Of a stretch of 64,000 nucleotides of DNA, positions 35,520 to 46,842 are shown piece after piece. The position numbers and the translations under genes are program-made. The stretch's first letter is position 1, and the number at the start of each line of letters is the position of its first letter. The notes under the pieces were generated by a model, which saw only the letters and a list, made by a program, of their open reading frames with translations, did not search any database and was not told the DNA's origin. Source of the DNA: Marvania coccoides (lineage: Eukaryota; Chlorophyta; Trebouxiophyceae; Chlorellales; Chlorellaceae); NCBI GenBank assembly GCA_963854735.1, contig OY978102.1, positions 1 to 64,000 on the forward strand. The letters are read 5' to 3'.

Positions 35520-37500
35520 CTAACCCCCCTTGCTCAGCTGGGTCGCCATCTCAATCGTCCGCTCCAGCATGTCCTCCAGTCTGTCCACCGCCAACACTGC
35601 CTCCAGCTGCGCAAGCCCACCACTCGCTGCCCCCTGTTTCTGACGCAACCTCCCGATCAGGCGCGAGATGCAGGCCTTGAGGGGCAGCAGGTCCTTCTCC
35701 AGCATCGCTGCCAGCCGTGCAGGGGCTGTCGCAGGGCACGCAGCCCCGCCTGCCGCCCTCTGAAGCAGCGCAAACCGCACCACGCTGAGCGCAGCCGCCA
35801 TTACGTCTACGTGCTGCAGCACCTGCGCCTCGGTGGACCACCCCGGGTGGTGCCCATGGCGTAGCCACGGCTCTGCCAACAGCAGGACAGCCTGCTGGGA
35901 AAAGGGAGGGTCGGGGATGGCGGGGGAGATCTCCAGCCGCAGCCGCTGCAGTGCCACTGTCGCTGCAGCAGTGGAAGGCATCTGCGAACACAGAGATTGT
36001 TATTTTTTGCTATTGTCGAACTTGAACTAATTAAAATATGCATACGGCGGCAATTCATTCATGCAATGTATTAAACAAGGCAAATGCATGGCTTCCATTA
36101 TTTCGTTTATTTATACCATTTTTTTTTTGGTTGCGCCTACCTGCATCATCTGCTGCAGCGCCTCCATGCGCGCCGGCGGCGTCATTGCATCCGTGAGCAC
36201 CATCAGGGCCTCGTACGCGCAGTTTCGCACAATCTCCACAGGGTTGTGGGACATAACATCCACAAGGGTCGACATCACAGGCAGTGCCGCAGCCATATGG
36301 CCTTCCTCCAGCTGCACAGGCCCAAAGGGGTTTGCTGCCAGCTGTCGAGAAAAATGCTGCACAGCCAACAGGGGCAGCAGCGCCAGGGGCACGCTCTTGT
36401 GGCGAGCAGCGGCGTCGGTGAGGGAGTTGACGGCGGGGGAGAGGAGCGCCAGCGTTCTGCCCGCTGGGGCAGGACAGCACAGCGAAATTTCAGAGGGAAC
36501 AGACATGGGGGTGGAAGACTTGAAGAGCGCGCAGCACACCGCAGCGCCCAGGCCCACCCCCGGGTCTGCTGGTCCACCACTCCCTTCAGCGTGCGCGCAT
36601 GTGGCAGCGAGGGCATCCAGGCTGTGCACCCCCAGGGGCGCCAACTTTGAAAGAGTGGCCTCAGCGCCAGAAACGAGGCCCTCCAAAGCGCCCTGAAACC
36701 GCATCGTCTTGCCGCTTAGAGTGGCTTGTGCTTCTGGCAGCGCTTTTGCCACTGCAGCGTCCGCCTGCGCCAGGTTTGCTGCCGCTTCGAGCGCTGCACC
36801 CGCTACCTCCAGCGCAGCGCAACAAATGAGCGCGCTGCCCCGCTCCCGCTCCTCCAGCGTCGTGCCGTTGCTTTCCGCCAGTGCTGCTTCCACCGCGATC
36901 TCCAAAGAGTCGATGAAACCCCGCAGGGCCGCCGCTTGCGCGGGCGGCGATGAGTCACCCCCAAGTGCCCCGCAGCACCACTGCACCGCCACGGAGAGGT
37001 GCTCCTCCAAGAACCGGATCCACCGCCGCTGGATGCGGCGCAGCGTGCGCGCCAGCTGCTGCAAAAGGAAGCTTTGCAACTCTATGGCAGCGGCGGGCTC
37101 ACTGCAAAACAACAAACATGGGCGAAGAAATAGTAGGCATTCATAGCGGGCTTGAATAAAGACAAAGAAAACAAATGCCCCGGTACATTACACACTCTTC
37201 ATCAGCAGTAGGAGTGGTTAATGCTGCGGCCAGGGCTGTGAACATTTCTCGTGGCGGGCACCGCGTCACCGTCTCGGCTATGGCTGCACGGGAAGCCTCG
37301 CCACAGGCCTTGGAGAGGCCAGCAACCCGTGCCAACGTGGGCAGGGCATCGAATATCACGTCGTCGAGTTCCTGGCCGCCCTCTGGCGTACACAGTCCGG
37401 TGCAAATATTTCGAAGCAGCTGTTCTATAACCTCGGCCTGAGGCGGGTGCCTGGAGGCCGCTACGTCAATCTGAACAAAGCTCTCAATTATGGATGCCAT
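35520..37500 (-). CDS. Alpha-helical repeat protein, possibly glomulin/ALF4-like
   Basis: Three exons, 37196-37500, 36141-37101 and 35520-35981, join in phase and give 575 residues. The sequence is almost wholly helical with HEAT-like pairs, for example LPVMSTLVDVMSHNPVEIV then RNCAYEALMVLTDAM and RMEALQQMMQMPSTAAATVA. This block (a 'region of vertebrate/plant glomulin in which local chromatin of short helices repeats') resembles the C-terminal helical repeats of glomulin and plant ALF4, which inhibit RBX1 in cullin-RING ligases. No other motif, signal or membrane span is seen. The link is based on helical pattern and a few segments, so another HEAT-repeat family remains possible. Confidence 0.5.
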
Positions 37501-37732
37501 TTTGAGTGTTTGAAATGGGCAGAAATTGAGAGGGAGGACTGAAAAATGGAGATTAAAAAAGCAACCGTCCCCATTTTAAACTGCGCTCATTATTTTTCAA
37601 TGTTGGGAAATACCCAGCATTACGTTTACCTTCAATAGCTCGTCAAACGCAGATACGCTGTTTAATTTTGCAAAGTTTTTTTAAAATAATTGACAGAATT
37701 TTATTATTTCTTTCAGCCCGCAAAGTTTAGCC
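37501..37732. promoter_or_regulatory. Probable bidirectional promoter, glomulin-like / MTP18
   Basis: 232 bases between two divergent ATG codons, AT-rich. Too short to hold two separate conventional promoters. Confidence 0.5.
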
Positions 37733-38644
37733 ATGCCCAATATAAAAATCATGAATAATGCGCATTTGAAAGCGCCCAGTAGCGCAGGATGCCCCGCTGT
37801 TGGTAGGCAGGCCTCTCGCCGATCCTCAGTTGTGGCTCCAAGAGCCCAGCAGCAGAAACGCGACGCCCCCCCAGGCCAGCAACAAAATGATTTGAAAGTC
37901 AACCTGTTTGAGACGGCAGGCACGCCTGAGGACCGCAGCAGCTGGGAACCTTTTGGCGGAGGCAACCCTGTGGCCTCGTTCATTGCCACCGTCGACTTCT
38001 CAGAGCCCTCCAGCTTCGACGGCGAGGAAAAGACGGAGTACGACCCCCTTCGCGATGGTCCTCTGCGGTACTTGGGGTACGCCAACGAGCTGGGCGAGGC
38101 GTTTGCAGCGTGGCTGTTTCCTGGCGGCGTTCCACTCTCCTACGCAATCGCCATCGGCTACGTGCTGTTTGACACCGTAGACAAGTACAACAAGACTCTG
38201 AGCGACGCGCAGGCCAAGTTGTCTGCTCGGTCCCTCCCCCCCAGCGTTGATCTTTCACGGCTGGTGGGCGTAATTGGAGCAGAGAGGGGCGTAGACACGC
38301 TGGCGTGGCAGCTCATTGCGTCGGTGGCTGCGCCTGGATACACAATTCACACCGTGGTGGCGGCGGTGACGTCGCTGCTGAAGGCAGTGGAGGCGCAGCC
38401 GGCGGTGGCGGCAGCGCTGCAGCAGGCGCCTGCTGAGCTTGTTGAGGTGGCCAATAAGAGCTTGCCCACCGCGTTGGGGCTGTTGACCATTCCTTTCATT
38501 GTCCACCCCATTGACGGCGCGGTTCACGCACTGCTGAACGCGACGCTGCGACCAGCCATGCGGAGATATGTGTGCCAATCAGGGGGCAAGGAAGCGGGGC
38601 TGGCGGTGTGCAAAGATTGCATTGATAAATTGGCGTCTGAATGA
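37733..38644 (+). CDS. MTP18/MTFP1-family membrane protein
   Basis: A single exon encodes 303 residues. The MTP18 (mitochondrial fission process 1) family signature is plain: DGPLRYLGYANELGEAF, VPLSYAIAIGYVLFDTVDK, DTLAWQLIASVAAPGYTIH and TALGLLTIPFIVHPIDGAV. In animals the family is an inner-membrane protein that influences mitochondrial fission and integrity. Plants and algae have homologues of little-studied role. The first 45 residues (Ser/Arg/Gln-rich, RRSSVVAPRAQQQ) look like an organelle transit peptide and may direct it to plastid or mitochondrion. No introns, unlike most neighbours. Confidence 0.93.
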   Translation: MPNIKIMNNAHLKAPSSAGCPAVGRQASRRSSVVAPRAQQQKRDAPPGQQQNDLKVNLFETAGTPEDRSSWEPFGGGNPVASFIATVDFSEPSSFDGEEKTEYDPLRDGPLRYLGYANELGEAFAAWLFPGGVPLSYAIAIGYVLFDTVDKYNKTLSDAQAKLSARSLPPSVDLSRLVGVIGAERGVDTLAWQLIASVAAPGYTIHTVVAAVTSLLKAVEAQPAVAAALQQAPAELVEVANKSLPTALGLLTIPFIVHPIDGAVHALLNATLRPAMRRYVCQSGGKEAGLAVCKDCIDKLASE

Positions 38645-38903
38645 ATTTCACTAATGTTTATTTTATTTTATTAAACTGGTTTGTTAGTTTCTACGTCAAT
38701 TTAGTATCTATTTGATTTTATACAACAAAAACAAAGGTTAAACCTGCTTTAAAAGCTGCAAACTGCCAGTGTACAGTATAAATAATAAATTAGATTAGTA
38801 GCAGTTCATATGTATGTATTCAAAAAAAAATGGGGGCATGCTTCCCGTTATATCTCCACCAACAAACTCCCAACTTTACTCTGACACGTGGCCCGAACGT
38901 CCA

Positions 38904-39188
38904 TCATTTTTGGTGCCCACATCCCGCGGTCCTCCGACAACCACCGTCTTCAGCTGTAGCTTCGCCGCCAGTTGCGCGCACGTGAACCGCTGCGTCTCCC
39001 ACAGCGGCTCCAGGGCTCTCCGGATCTTCCCCCATTGCTCTCGGGGAGCGTCTCTCGTCGATGACCAGGCTGACAACGTGTTTGCTACCGAAATCGACTC
39101 TGGACAGCTCATCGATGGCGGCGACCCTCACAGTGGTCTCTGGGCGGGCCAGCTCGGTCTGGCGCGCGTATTCCTTGGGGTTGCTCAT
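38904..39188 (-). CDS. Small hypothetical protein B (intronless paralogue)
   Basis: The 94-residue frame starts MSNPKEYARQTELAR and contains AAIDELSRVDFGSKH. This matches the start and the SIEDLSRADLGSTH segment of the small gene at 39547-39893. No known domain. After about residue 50 the reading becomes Gly/Ala-rich. An overlapping frame (39112 down to 38876, e.g. WGKIRRALEPLWETQRF) looks more protein-like, so a frameshift, an unseen intron or decay is possible. Confidence 0.4.
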   Translation of the reverse strand: MSNPKEYARQTELARPETTVRVAAIDELSRVDFGSKHVVSLVIDERRSPRAMGEDPESPGAAVGDAAVHVRATGGEATAEDGGCRRTAGCGHQK

Positions 39189-39546
39189 ATTTGTATGTGT
39201 CGGAGTGGGTTTGAACTCAGAAAATTTAAATTGAATTTCCTCCCCTTCTATATGCCCTTTTTTTGAACGCCATTGGGTGTTTTCTATTTTCCACGTCAGC
39301 ATCCAGCCCCATTCCCCTTTCACAAATTTCAAACGCAGAAGTTGGAAATGCATCCGCCATGCACGCAGAAGTGTAGTTCCTTGCTAAAAGATAATTCACA
39401 TTTCACGCTTCGGTTTGTCCTCTGCGGTAGCAGGCTTGTCCCCGTGGAAGGGGCTTTGCTTCCTCGCCTCCCGGGCCAAAGCAGGCCAAAGCGTGCAGGA
39501 ACCACCTCCTGGGCGTGTGCAGCAAGGCGCTCGTCCACAACCATTC

Positions 39547-39893
39547 CTACTCGATAATGAATTCAAAGTCAGAAGAGCAGGTGAGTGCGATGTCTTTCCT
39601 GCCAGAATCCCAGCGAAATTCACAACCACGAGGCTCGTGCATGGCGTGGGTGCTGCCCAGGTCGGCCCTCGACAGGTCTTCGATTGATGTGACTAAGAGT
39701 AAGGCATCGCCTAGGATACTCAAATAAAATGGAAACTGCTGGGTTGGCGTTCGATTGCGTGCATGATATGAAAATTGAAAGTAAGCAATAAAAAACAAGA
39801 ATAATAACTGGGGTGAATCGGGCAAAGCACCAATTTGTTCTCCTTCTCACCTGTGCGAGCTGCCTCCGTGTCCCTCAGTCGGTCTTTGCTCAT
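39547..39893 (-). CDS. Small hypothetical protein A (two exons)
   Basis: Exons 39851-39893 and 39547-39710 join in phase (CACAG|GCGAT) to give 68 residues, MSKDRLRDTEAARTGD followed by VTSIEDLSRADLGSTH and ending FEFIIE. The first 40 residues align with the intronless frame at 38904-39188, making the two tandem paralogues. Function unknown. A further frame downstream (39329-39544) contains VVDERLAAHAQ, similar to VIDERRS in the paralogue, so the true gene may have another exon. Confidence 0.4.
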
Positions 39894-40084
39894 GGTGACT
39901 GAATTGATGGCATTACAAGCATATAAAAAGAAAATCTATGCGAAATTTTCAGTTTTAACATTGAAAATTCTGGCTTGGAAGCTGTAGCGAAGCTGCTGCG
40001 TTGATTTTTTTTCCCCCTCGTCAATCATCTATCAATGGGGCCACCTAATTCAGTCATCCAAATAATCCAGCCATCCATCCAAAA

Positions 40085-41429
40085 TCAAAGCCTGGGAAGA
40101 ATCCCAGCCGCGTCCAGCACCGCGTTCATCCCCGCCAGCCACGCCTTGCGCCCCTCCTTTAGCCACGCGTCGTACGAGGCCATGGCATTCACCTCCGCCA
40201 GGTCCAGCCAGCAGTCTGGCCCGGGGTCGAGTTCGAACCCGGTGTACTTGATGAGGAACTGCTGCTGCGGCCTGCCCCTTCCCTTGCCCCTGCCAGCTTT
40301 CTTCTGATCGAGGCTGTCAACGTCGCGCTGCGCCACGATGCAGTCCACGTGCCACTCCCCGTCCTCCGTCTCCTCGTACTCGCCGTTCACCTTCCACGTT
40401 TTGATGTCGAGGTCGGCGCCGCTCTTGCACACCCTGTCCAGCAGGATGAGTTTCTGCGAGTAGATGCGGTAGGCGTCGCCGCCCACGGTGGCACGGTCAG
40501 ATCGGAAAACGTCGATGCGCTTCCTGCTGGTCTTGTCTTTGACGGTGCTGGTCGCCATCTTGTCGCTATGGAGCAGCAGGCAATTCTCGAGGCCTGACGA
40601 GGCGGCACCGGCAGTGCTGCGGGAGCGGGGGCGCGCATTTGCCGAGGAGGGCCCAGCGCCGCTGCTGTCCACCCTGGGCCTGTCCTGGCACGAGGGGCTG
40701 GCCCTGTCAGGGACCTGCGTGGCGAGGGACTGAGAGGCGGCCCTGGGGGCGCTGGACTTGAACGCCACCTTCCTTACCGAGGGGGGATTCGGCACGAGGG
40801 GGCGGGCAGCATTGTGGTTGATCTTCACCGCAACAGCAGCCACTTTGGGCCTTTTGGCTGCGGGAGGGGAGGTGGCGGGGGACATGGCGGGGGTGGTCGT
40901 CCTACTGTGGAGCTTCTCCACCTCTGCCAAGCTCATCAACCTCGACGTCTGTCCCTGCACGCGCGACACCGGCTTGTCCTTTGCTGCTGCCTTCTTTTTG
41001 GCTGGCTTCTTCTCAGCAGCAGTAGTGGCGCACCGCGTGACAACCAGCTTGGACCTGTCAAAGCCAGCCTGTGCAATCATAAGGAAGCAATCAGTGGGAC
41101 AATTGTCGGGGGGTCCCGACGCTGAATGCAACGAAAACCAAAGGAATACGCACCTTTTGCAGCATTATTACCTCCGCATTGACCCAGTCTTCTTCGACAA
41201 ACTCTTCAGTCGCGATGTCCGCGACCTCGGCATCCCCCATGGTGCTGCTGGCGCCGCCATCGGACCATTCGACGCAGAACACCATCCGCAAGGCGAAAGC
41301 GGGGATTGCTCCCGCAGTTGGTTCACCCAGGTGGTAATTTTCGGCGAACTTGACGACCCCCTGCCGCCCATCTTTGGTGACGACCTTTCTGCCGATGTAA
41401 TACGAATCGTAGTCGCCCAAATCCGGCAT
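40085..41429 (-). CDS. Chromodomain-like protein divergent from the chromomethylase
   Basis: Two exons, 41154-41429 and 40085-41068, give 419 residues. The N-terminal part (YIGRKVVTKDGRQGVVKF) reads as a small beta domain, perhaps Tudor-like. A long Lys/Ala/Pro/Ser-rich disordered linker follows. The C-terminal 150 residues end in a chromodomain-like unit: WHVDCIVAQRDVD, a basic loop GRGKGRGRPQ with an AT-hook core (RGRP), then QFLIKYTGFELDPGPDCWLD. That last block corresponds to the YLVKWKGF...TWEP strand-helix region of chromodomains. It shares a 550-base divergent promoter region with the chromomethylase, which suggests co-expression and a role in reading or guiding chromatin marks. No enzyme domain. 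Confidence 0.6.
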
Positions 41430-41466
41430 CTGACGGTTCAGGCAACGATTGATAAAATATTAAATA

Positions 41467-41501
<35 letters not shown>

Positions 41502-41979
41502 TTGTGTTGATGAGTGCAGCACCCTCCGCGGCTTGGCAGGGTGCAGACGGCGGTTTAAAAAAATAAAAAAAAAATGCAGGCCATCGGCGCAAGGTCTTTT
41601 ATTTTCAATTTCCTTTGCTTTCAAAACTTTTGAAAAATGTTTGAAACATTTTTTTTTGGTTCCAACCGAAATTTTATAACGGGCCCCACAGTTCACTTCC
41701 AAATTATAATAAATTTAGCTGATATTGTGCAGCACGGTAAACACCCGCCGCATCCAGCGGTTCTCTGCTGTTCAAATGGAGAGCAGTCAAGAACTTCTAC
41801 CTTCGGAAGGATCCTACCTTCGGAAGGTAGGATCGTTTCCCACAAAGTTTGCTTCCCTCCTGTCTCTATCGCTATCTACAACCATCGCTGACATCGCTCC
41901 ACCGCATTCTCACACCTAATGCTCAGACTCGGAAATCACCGATGTTTCTCCCTCCCAACCGCCACCACCTTTTGATGTG
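41430..41979. promoter_or_regulatory. Divergent promoter region with poly(dA) tract and palindrome
   Basis: It lies between the chromodomain gene and the chromomethylase. A 30-base A run (41468-41497) sits 38 bases before the chromodomain ATG and could exclude nucleosomes. A perfect 12-base inverted repeat with a 1-base centre lies at 41810-41834 and contains a second copy of CTACCTTCGGAAGG, also found at 41797-41810. The chromomethylase frame stays open upstream of its ATG to an AG at 41926, so a 5' exon may lie here. Confidence 0.6.
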
Positions 41980-44900
41980 ATGGAGCCCTGCACGGTGAAC
42001 GATATTCGAAAGCTGGACCTCGAGCGCAACGGCAGCTGGTGGCTGGGGGACCCCCTGGATCCCGCTGTCGCCGCGGGGAGGTACCCCCACCGCCAGCAGG
42101 TAAACTATGAGGCGCTCTCCGTCGTCGCGCGCAAAACTGCCGCCAAGAACGCAGCCCGCGACATCGAGGAGCTGCTCGACATAGACCACAGCTTCCACCC
42201 GCCTGCGATAGCCCACTTCGAGGCCATCCGATTGGAGCACCTGGATGAGGACGAGGCGGAGGCTCTGCCGCGGGAGGGTCCCACCTACGACGTCCACCTC
42301 AACGACTTCGTCCTGGTGTCCATACGCGTAGACGATGCCAACCATCACACGAAAGTGAAAAACGCCAAGGCCCAGGTGGTGGAGCTGTACGCTGCTCCCG
42401 ACGGCTCCCGCCGCGTGGTGGTGCACTGGTTCTACGACGCCGTGGAGACCGGGCTGGTCTCCAAGGACGGCCTGTTTGGGGCCATGGAGATCGACGACAG
42501 CCAGGTGTGGCGTGAGCGGTGTCGTGGCACCTCGTCCTGGAGGACCGACTACGACGTTGCCTTCATCACTGGCCCCATCCTCATCCACCGCGTGCACCGG
42601 GGAGACGGCAACCCCCTCCCGCCCCCGCAGCGTGGGCACTACTGGTGGTCGGAGGAGATGGAGCAGCAGTTCTTCACGTATGAGCTGCCGTTGGAAGAGA
42701 TGCGCAGCAAGGAAACGTGGGCCGGCAAGGAGCGCGTCCTCCGCAAGATGGACGTGTTTTGCGGGGCGGGGGGGCTGGGGTACATGGGCCAGCAGGACCT
42801 GGGTCGGCTTAAGATCGTCAACCAGTGGGGCATTGACTACGATGCCGACATGGCTGCCACCTTCAAGGGCAACTTCAGGAGCGCCCACGTGGTGTGCAGC
42901 GGCAGCGACGAGTGGCTGGTGCTGTGCCAAGAGGTGTTTGCGCTGTACAGCACCCTCGCCAACGCAGACCCCAGGCTCAAGGCCATCATGGACGCTCCGG
43001 CGAGCGAGGCCAGCAACGCACAGGACGACGACAAACTGGTCGCCCGGCCACGCAGCCTGGTGCTGGAGGGCACACACAGCGGTAAAAGTGGGGAGGCAGA
43101 GGTTGGTGCTGAAGGCGGTGACGATGGTGAGCATGAAGAGCCTGAGGAGCCTGCCGACAGTGACACCCGCGCTTTCAAGCGGCCTCGCACAGACACTAAC
43201 GGCGCAGGTCCCTCCGGTTCCAAGCCTCCGGCTGCCACGAAGAAGAAGAAGCAGACCGTCAATGGCAAGAGCAGGGCTGCTGCTGCCGCGCCTGTGCTTT
43301 TTTCCCCTCTCCTGTCCGACGACGACGACTCGGGCAGCGATTCTGGCGACACAGCAGATGGGGAGGACGTCGTGTCCGAGCTGGTGGCTGTGCGCTTGGT
43401 GGATTGGGCCGATCGAAAGTGCAAGCAGTCTGGTGTCGCGAGCAACCAGCTCAGCGAGTTCATCGGCCCGGAGTGCCGGTACCTTGAGTTCAGGGTGCGG
43501 TGGAGGGGGCATGCGGAGGACGCCGACACCTGGGAGCCGCTGCAGCACCTCGACAAGTGCCCCAAAGTGGTGGCAAAGTTCATGCACCGCCTGCGCGCCA
43601 ACCAGCTCATTCCTTTCCCTGGCGACGTCGACATGCTGGTGGGCGGGCCTCCCTGCCAGGGCGTGTCTGGCAACAACCGCCACGCCGCGTACACGGACAT
43701 CCTGAAGGACCCCCGCAACCGCCAGCTGCTCGTGTTTCTGGAGATGGTCAAATTCTGGAGGCCCAAGTACTTGCTGATGGAGAACGTGCAGGACATCTTG
43801 AAGAAGGAGAACGGCGCGTACATCAAGTACGCAGTGGCGCAGCTGCTGAACGAGCAGTACCTGACGCGGCAGACCATGGTGGCGGCGGGCATGTACGGGG
43901 TGGCCCAGGGCAGGTGGCGGGTGTTCCTGTGGGCTGCGCACCGCGGGGAGCAGCTGCCTGCGTTCCCCGAGCCCACCCACAAGTGCCCTGACTTTCGGTG
44001 CACGGTGTGCGACTTTGCGCAGAAGACCGTGATGGGGTCCCTGAGCCCCGCCAGCGCGGTCAACGCGTACCCCCCGGTGCTGCTGGGCGACGTGCTAGGA
44101 GACCTCCCCGAGGTGAGCAACTTTGAGTTGGGGGACAGGAGCGACTGGACGTGCGAACCGCAGACTATCCCGCAGGCGTGGCTGCGTCGTAAGCCCATGC
44201 CGTGGGCCACCACGGTGGAGGACCGCCTGCAGTTTCACGCCGAGTACAGCAGCGGCGGCCGCAAGCTGAACGAGCAGCTGCTGGCGATTGGCGAGAAAAA
44301 GGGGCTGACGGCGCTGGGCAGGGAGTTCATGTGCGGCAAAAACCCTCTGGTCAAATCGAAAAACCCAAACAAGCGCATGCGCACTGACGGCATGGACTCT
44401 GGCACCTTCACCTTTGAGACCATCCAGGCGTCGCTGCTGTCGCTGGTGCCTGACCCTACCGAGCGGGAGGTCGTGTGGAAGACGCTCAAGTCGTCGCGGG
44501 ACGGGTACGCCAACACCGTGGGTCGCGAGGTGATGGCCAGGCTGCGCGAGTACTTTGCGCACGGTGCTGACGCCCACGGCGGCCTCCCTGACCACCGCCC
44601 GCTGTGCTGCAACACCGATGACTACCTGCGCATGAAGGGGGTGCCGGAGCGGCGGCATCTGACCGACGAGAGCAGCTACCGCGACCTGCAGGGCGTGGTG
44701 GTGCACTGCGGCACCCACACCACCTGCGCTGGCCACACCCACAACGCGCGCGACGAGGGCAAGTCCAACTGCGCAGGGGGTGGAGCCCATGACAAGGCGG
44801 GGAAAGCGAGCAGAGGGACGAAGGAGGGCAGGGTGGACCAAGCAGACGCAGACGGCTGGCGGGGGCCTCGCTTGCTAGGTAATACCCAGGGGGGAGGGAG

Positions 44901-45562
44901 GAGGGAGGATTGTTATTTTTTTATAGTATATTCTTGTATACCTAGCTGATGCACTTCACTGCGTATCCATTACATGCCCTACAGGGTGCCCCTCCCACAC
45001 CGTGCTGATGTCCACCGGCGACCTACTGTGCCCCCGCTGGTGCATCACCTTCAAGGGCGGCAAGGGCTTTGCGCGCACAGCCTGCTTCGGGCGCGTCCAC
45101 GACCACGAGATCGTGGCCACCGTGGTGGGCCGCGCGGAGCCCCACGACATGCGCATCGTGCACCCCAGACAGGACCGGGTGCTCACCATTCGAGAGATGG
45201 CGCGCTGCCAGGGGTTCCCAGACTACCACGTCATCTGCGGGGAGGTGCCCGTCAAGAGGGGGGTGAAGTGGGTGCGCAACGTCGGCCTCAAGCAGCGGTA
45301 CCAGCAGATGGGCAACGCGGTGTCGCCCGCTGTGGCCGCCGCGCTGGGCCGCTGCCTGGCGCTGGCGGCGCTGGGGGAGAGCCCGCCCGGGGAGCCGGTG
45401 GTTTCGGTCCCAGATCCGGCGTACGACGCGTTGGTGGAGGAGATGGAGGCCGACGCCATTGGCTTCTACTACGAGGGGCTGAGCGCAGCGGAGAAGGCGG
45501 CCATCCCCATCCCCTGCAGGCTGCTGCTGGACGGGGCAGCGGGTCTGGCTGGAGAACCCTAA
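41980..45562 (+). CDS. CMT: Chromomethylase-type DNA (cytosine-5) methyltransferase
   Basis: Two exons, 41980-44878 and 44985-45562, give 1158 residues. The order is that of plant chromomethylases. A BAH domain at about 105-225 (NDFVLVSIRVDD) comes first, then motif I DVFCGAGGLGYM near 259. A chromodomain (EFRVRWRGHAEDADTWEP, about 500-530) is inserted next, followed by motif IV VGGPPCQGVSGNN with the catalytic Cys near 557, motif VI MENVQDI and motif VIII QGRWRVF. A target-recognition region follows, and motif X MGNAVSP lies near 1074 in exon 2. The enzyme methylates non-CG cytosines in histone H3K9-methylated chromatin in plants. An acidic, Lys-rich linker (about 350-470) separates motif I from the chromodomain. 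All core catalytic motifs are present. Confidence 0.96.
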
Positions 45563-46119
45563 AGCCACAGAGGAGGGCGAGGGGCTACGTTTAACGACTG
45601 ATGACGATTTTGCAGACGCCTCTGACGAGATTGATGGTGCAGAAGACGGTGACGAATGATGACAGGACGAAACACCGACTGCTTGACAATAAAATCGCTG
45701 GAAGACTGTGTGCAGCAGCATCTAAATGACTTTAAAAAAAGGAACTGTAAATAGAAAGAAGAAAAAAGAGACGAAAACTTTTGTGGTTGCAAGCAGAGGA
45801 ACATGCATGATCATAATTTTCCCTTTTCGCACAGGAGAGAAGAGAGGAAAAACAAAGGTATCAGCGACAGAAAGAAAAAGGGGCACGGCAGGTGCGCTGC
45901 TGCAAATGAAAATTAGTACTTCAAAAAAATAACTGGGGGAAGAAACGTCATTTTTTTGAAGGGAGGAAAAACTGGCTGGGAAAGATAAAAATATTAAAAA
46001 AGAAAAGTGCGCTGCTGCTGCTTATGCTGCTGCAGACCTCTACCAAAGTGGAAAGAAAGCTTACTTCTTAGCTGGCTGCTGCTTGGATACTTGGCCCCGA
46101 ATTTCAGGGCAAATCTGTA
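45563..46119. other. Convergent 3' flanks
   Basis: About 560 bases of A-rich sequence between the chromomethylase and the zinc-finger gene. Just after the stop, an Asp/Glu-coding frame runs to 45658 and could reflect an alternative 3' exon. Otherwise nothing recognised. Confidence 0.4.
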
Positions 46120-46753
46120 TCAATCGTCCACAACTAGCGCAGCTGCCGCCGCGGTCCTCGCGGCCTGGTAGCTTCTGGCAACGCCCTGCAGCTGCGCCAC
46201 CACCGCGTGCGCCAGCCCCGCGCCCGTCAGCCCAGTCACCAGGTGGGCCTCAACCCCCGCTCTCAGCGCAACCTGAGAAGGCAGCAGGGGGCGGGCCAGG
46301 GTGGAGCCGCACACCGCCCGGTGGGGCGCGTACGCCAGCGCGGCGCAGCGCTCGCTGCAAAAGGGCGTCACCCTGCAGCCCGGACACCACAGCGGCTGCG
46401 GGGCGCCCCGCATGCCCAGCACAGTCCCACAGGCGGCGCAGCGCTGGTGCAGGGGGCCTCCGTCGGCTCCCAGCTTGGCTGCCACCGAGACCTCCGCGGG
46501 GGAGCGTCCGTCCAGGCCCTTCATTGCCGCTGACGTGCAGTACGCATCCACCGCAGCGTTGAACGTCTCCTGCCGCCGTGCGCCCTCTTCCAGGGTCACA
46601 GACTCGCCACCAGGGTGGCCATCCGGTAGGAAGTCGACGCTCATGGCGGCGTGGTAGAAGGCGGGGTCCAGCAGGCCTGCCTCCACCAGCGCAGTGGCCA
46701 CCGCCCTCACAGGCGGGAGCCCCCGCTGTGGCAGCGCCTGCTGGTGCTGCTGG

Positions 46754-46842
<89 letters not shown>

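Noticed and set aside
40220..40250. tRNA B-box-like GTTCGAA sequence
   Set aside because: It lies in the coding exon of the chromodomain protein and no A box or cloverleaf is formed around it.
41977..41979. GTG as the chromomethylase start
   Set aside because: The following ATG at 41980 is the natural start. The upstream open frame more likely reflects a 5' exon or chance.
41923..43980. 685-codon minus-strand open frame
   Set aside because: It is antisense to the chromomethylase exon. The plus strand has conserved methyltransferase motifs and the antisense frame has none.
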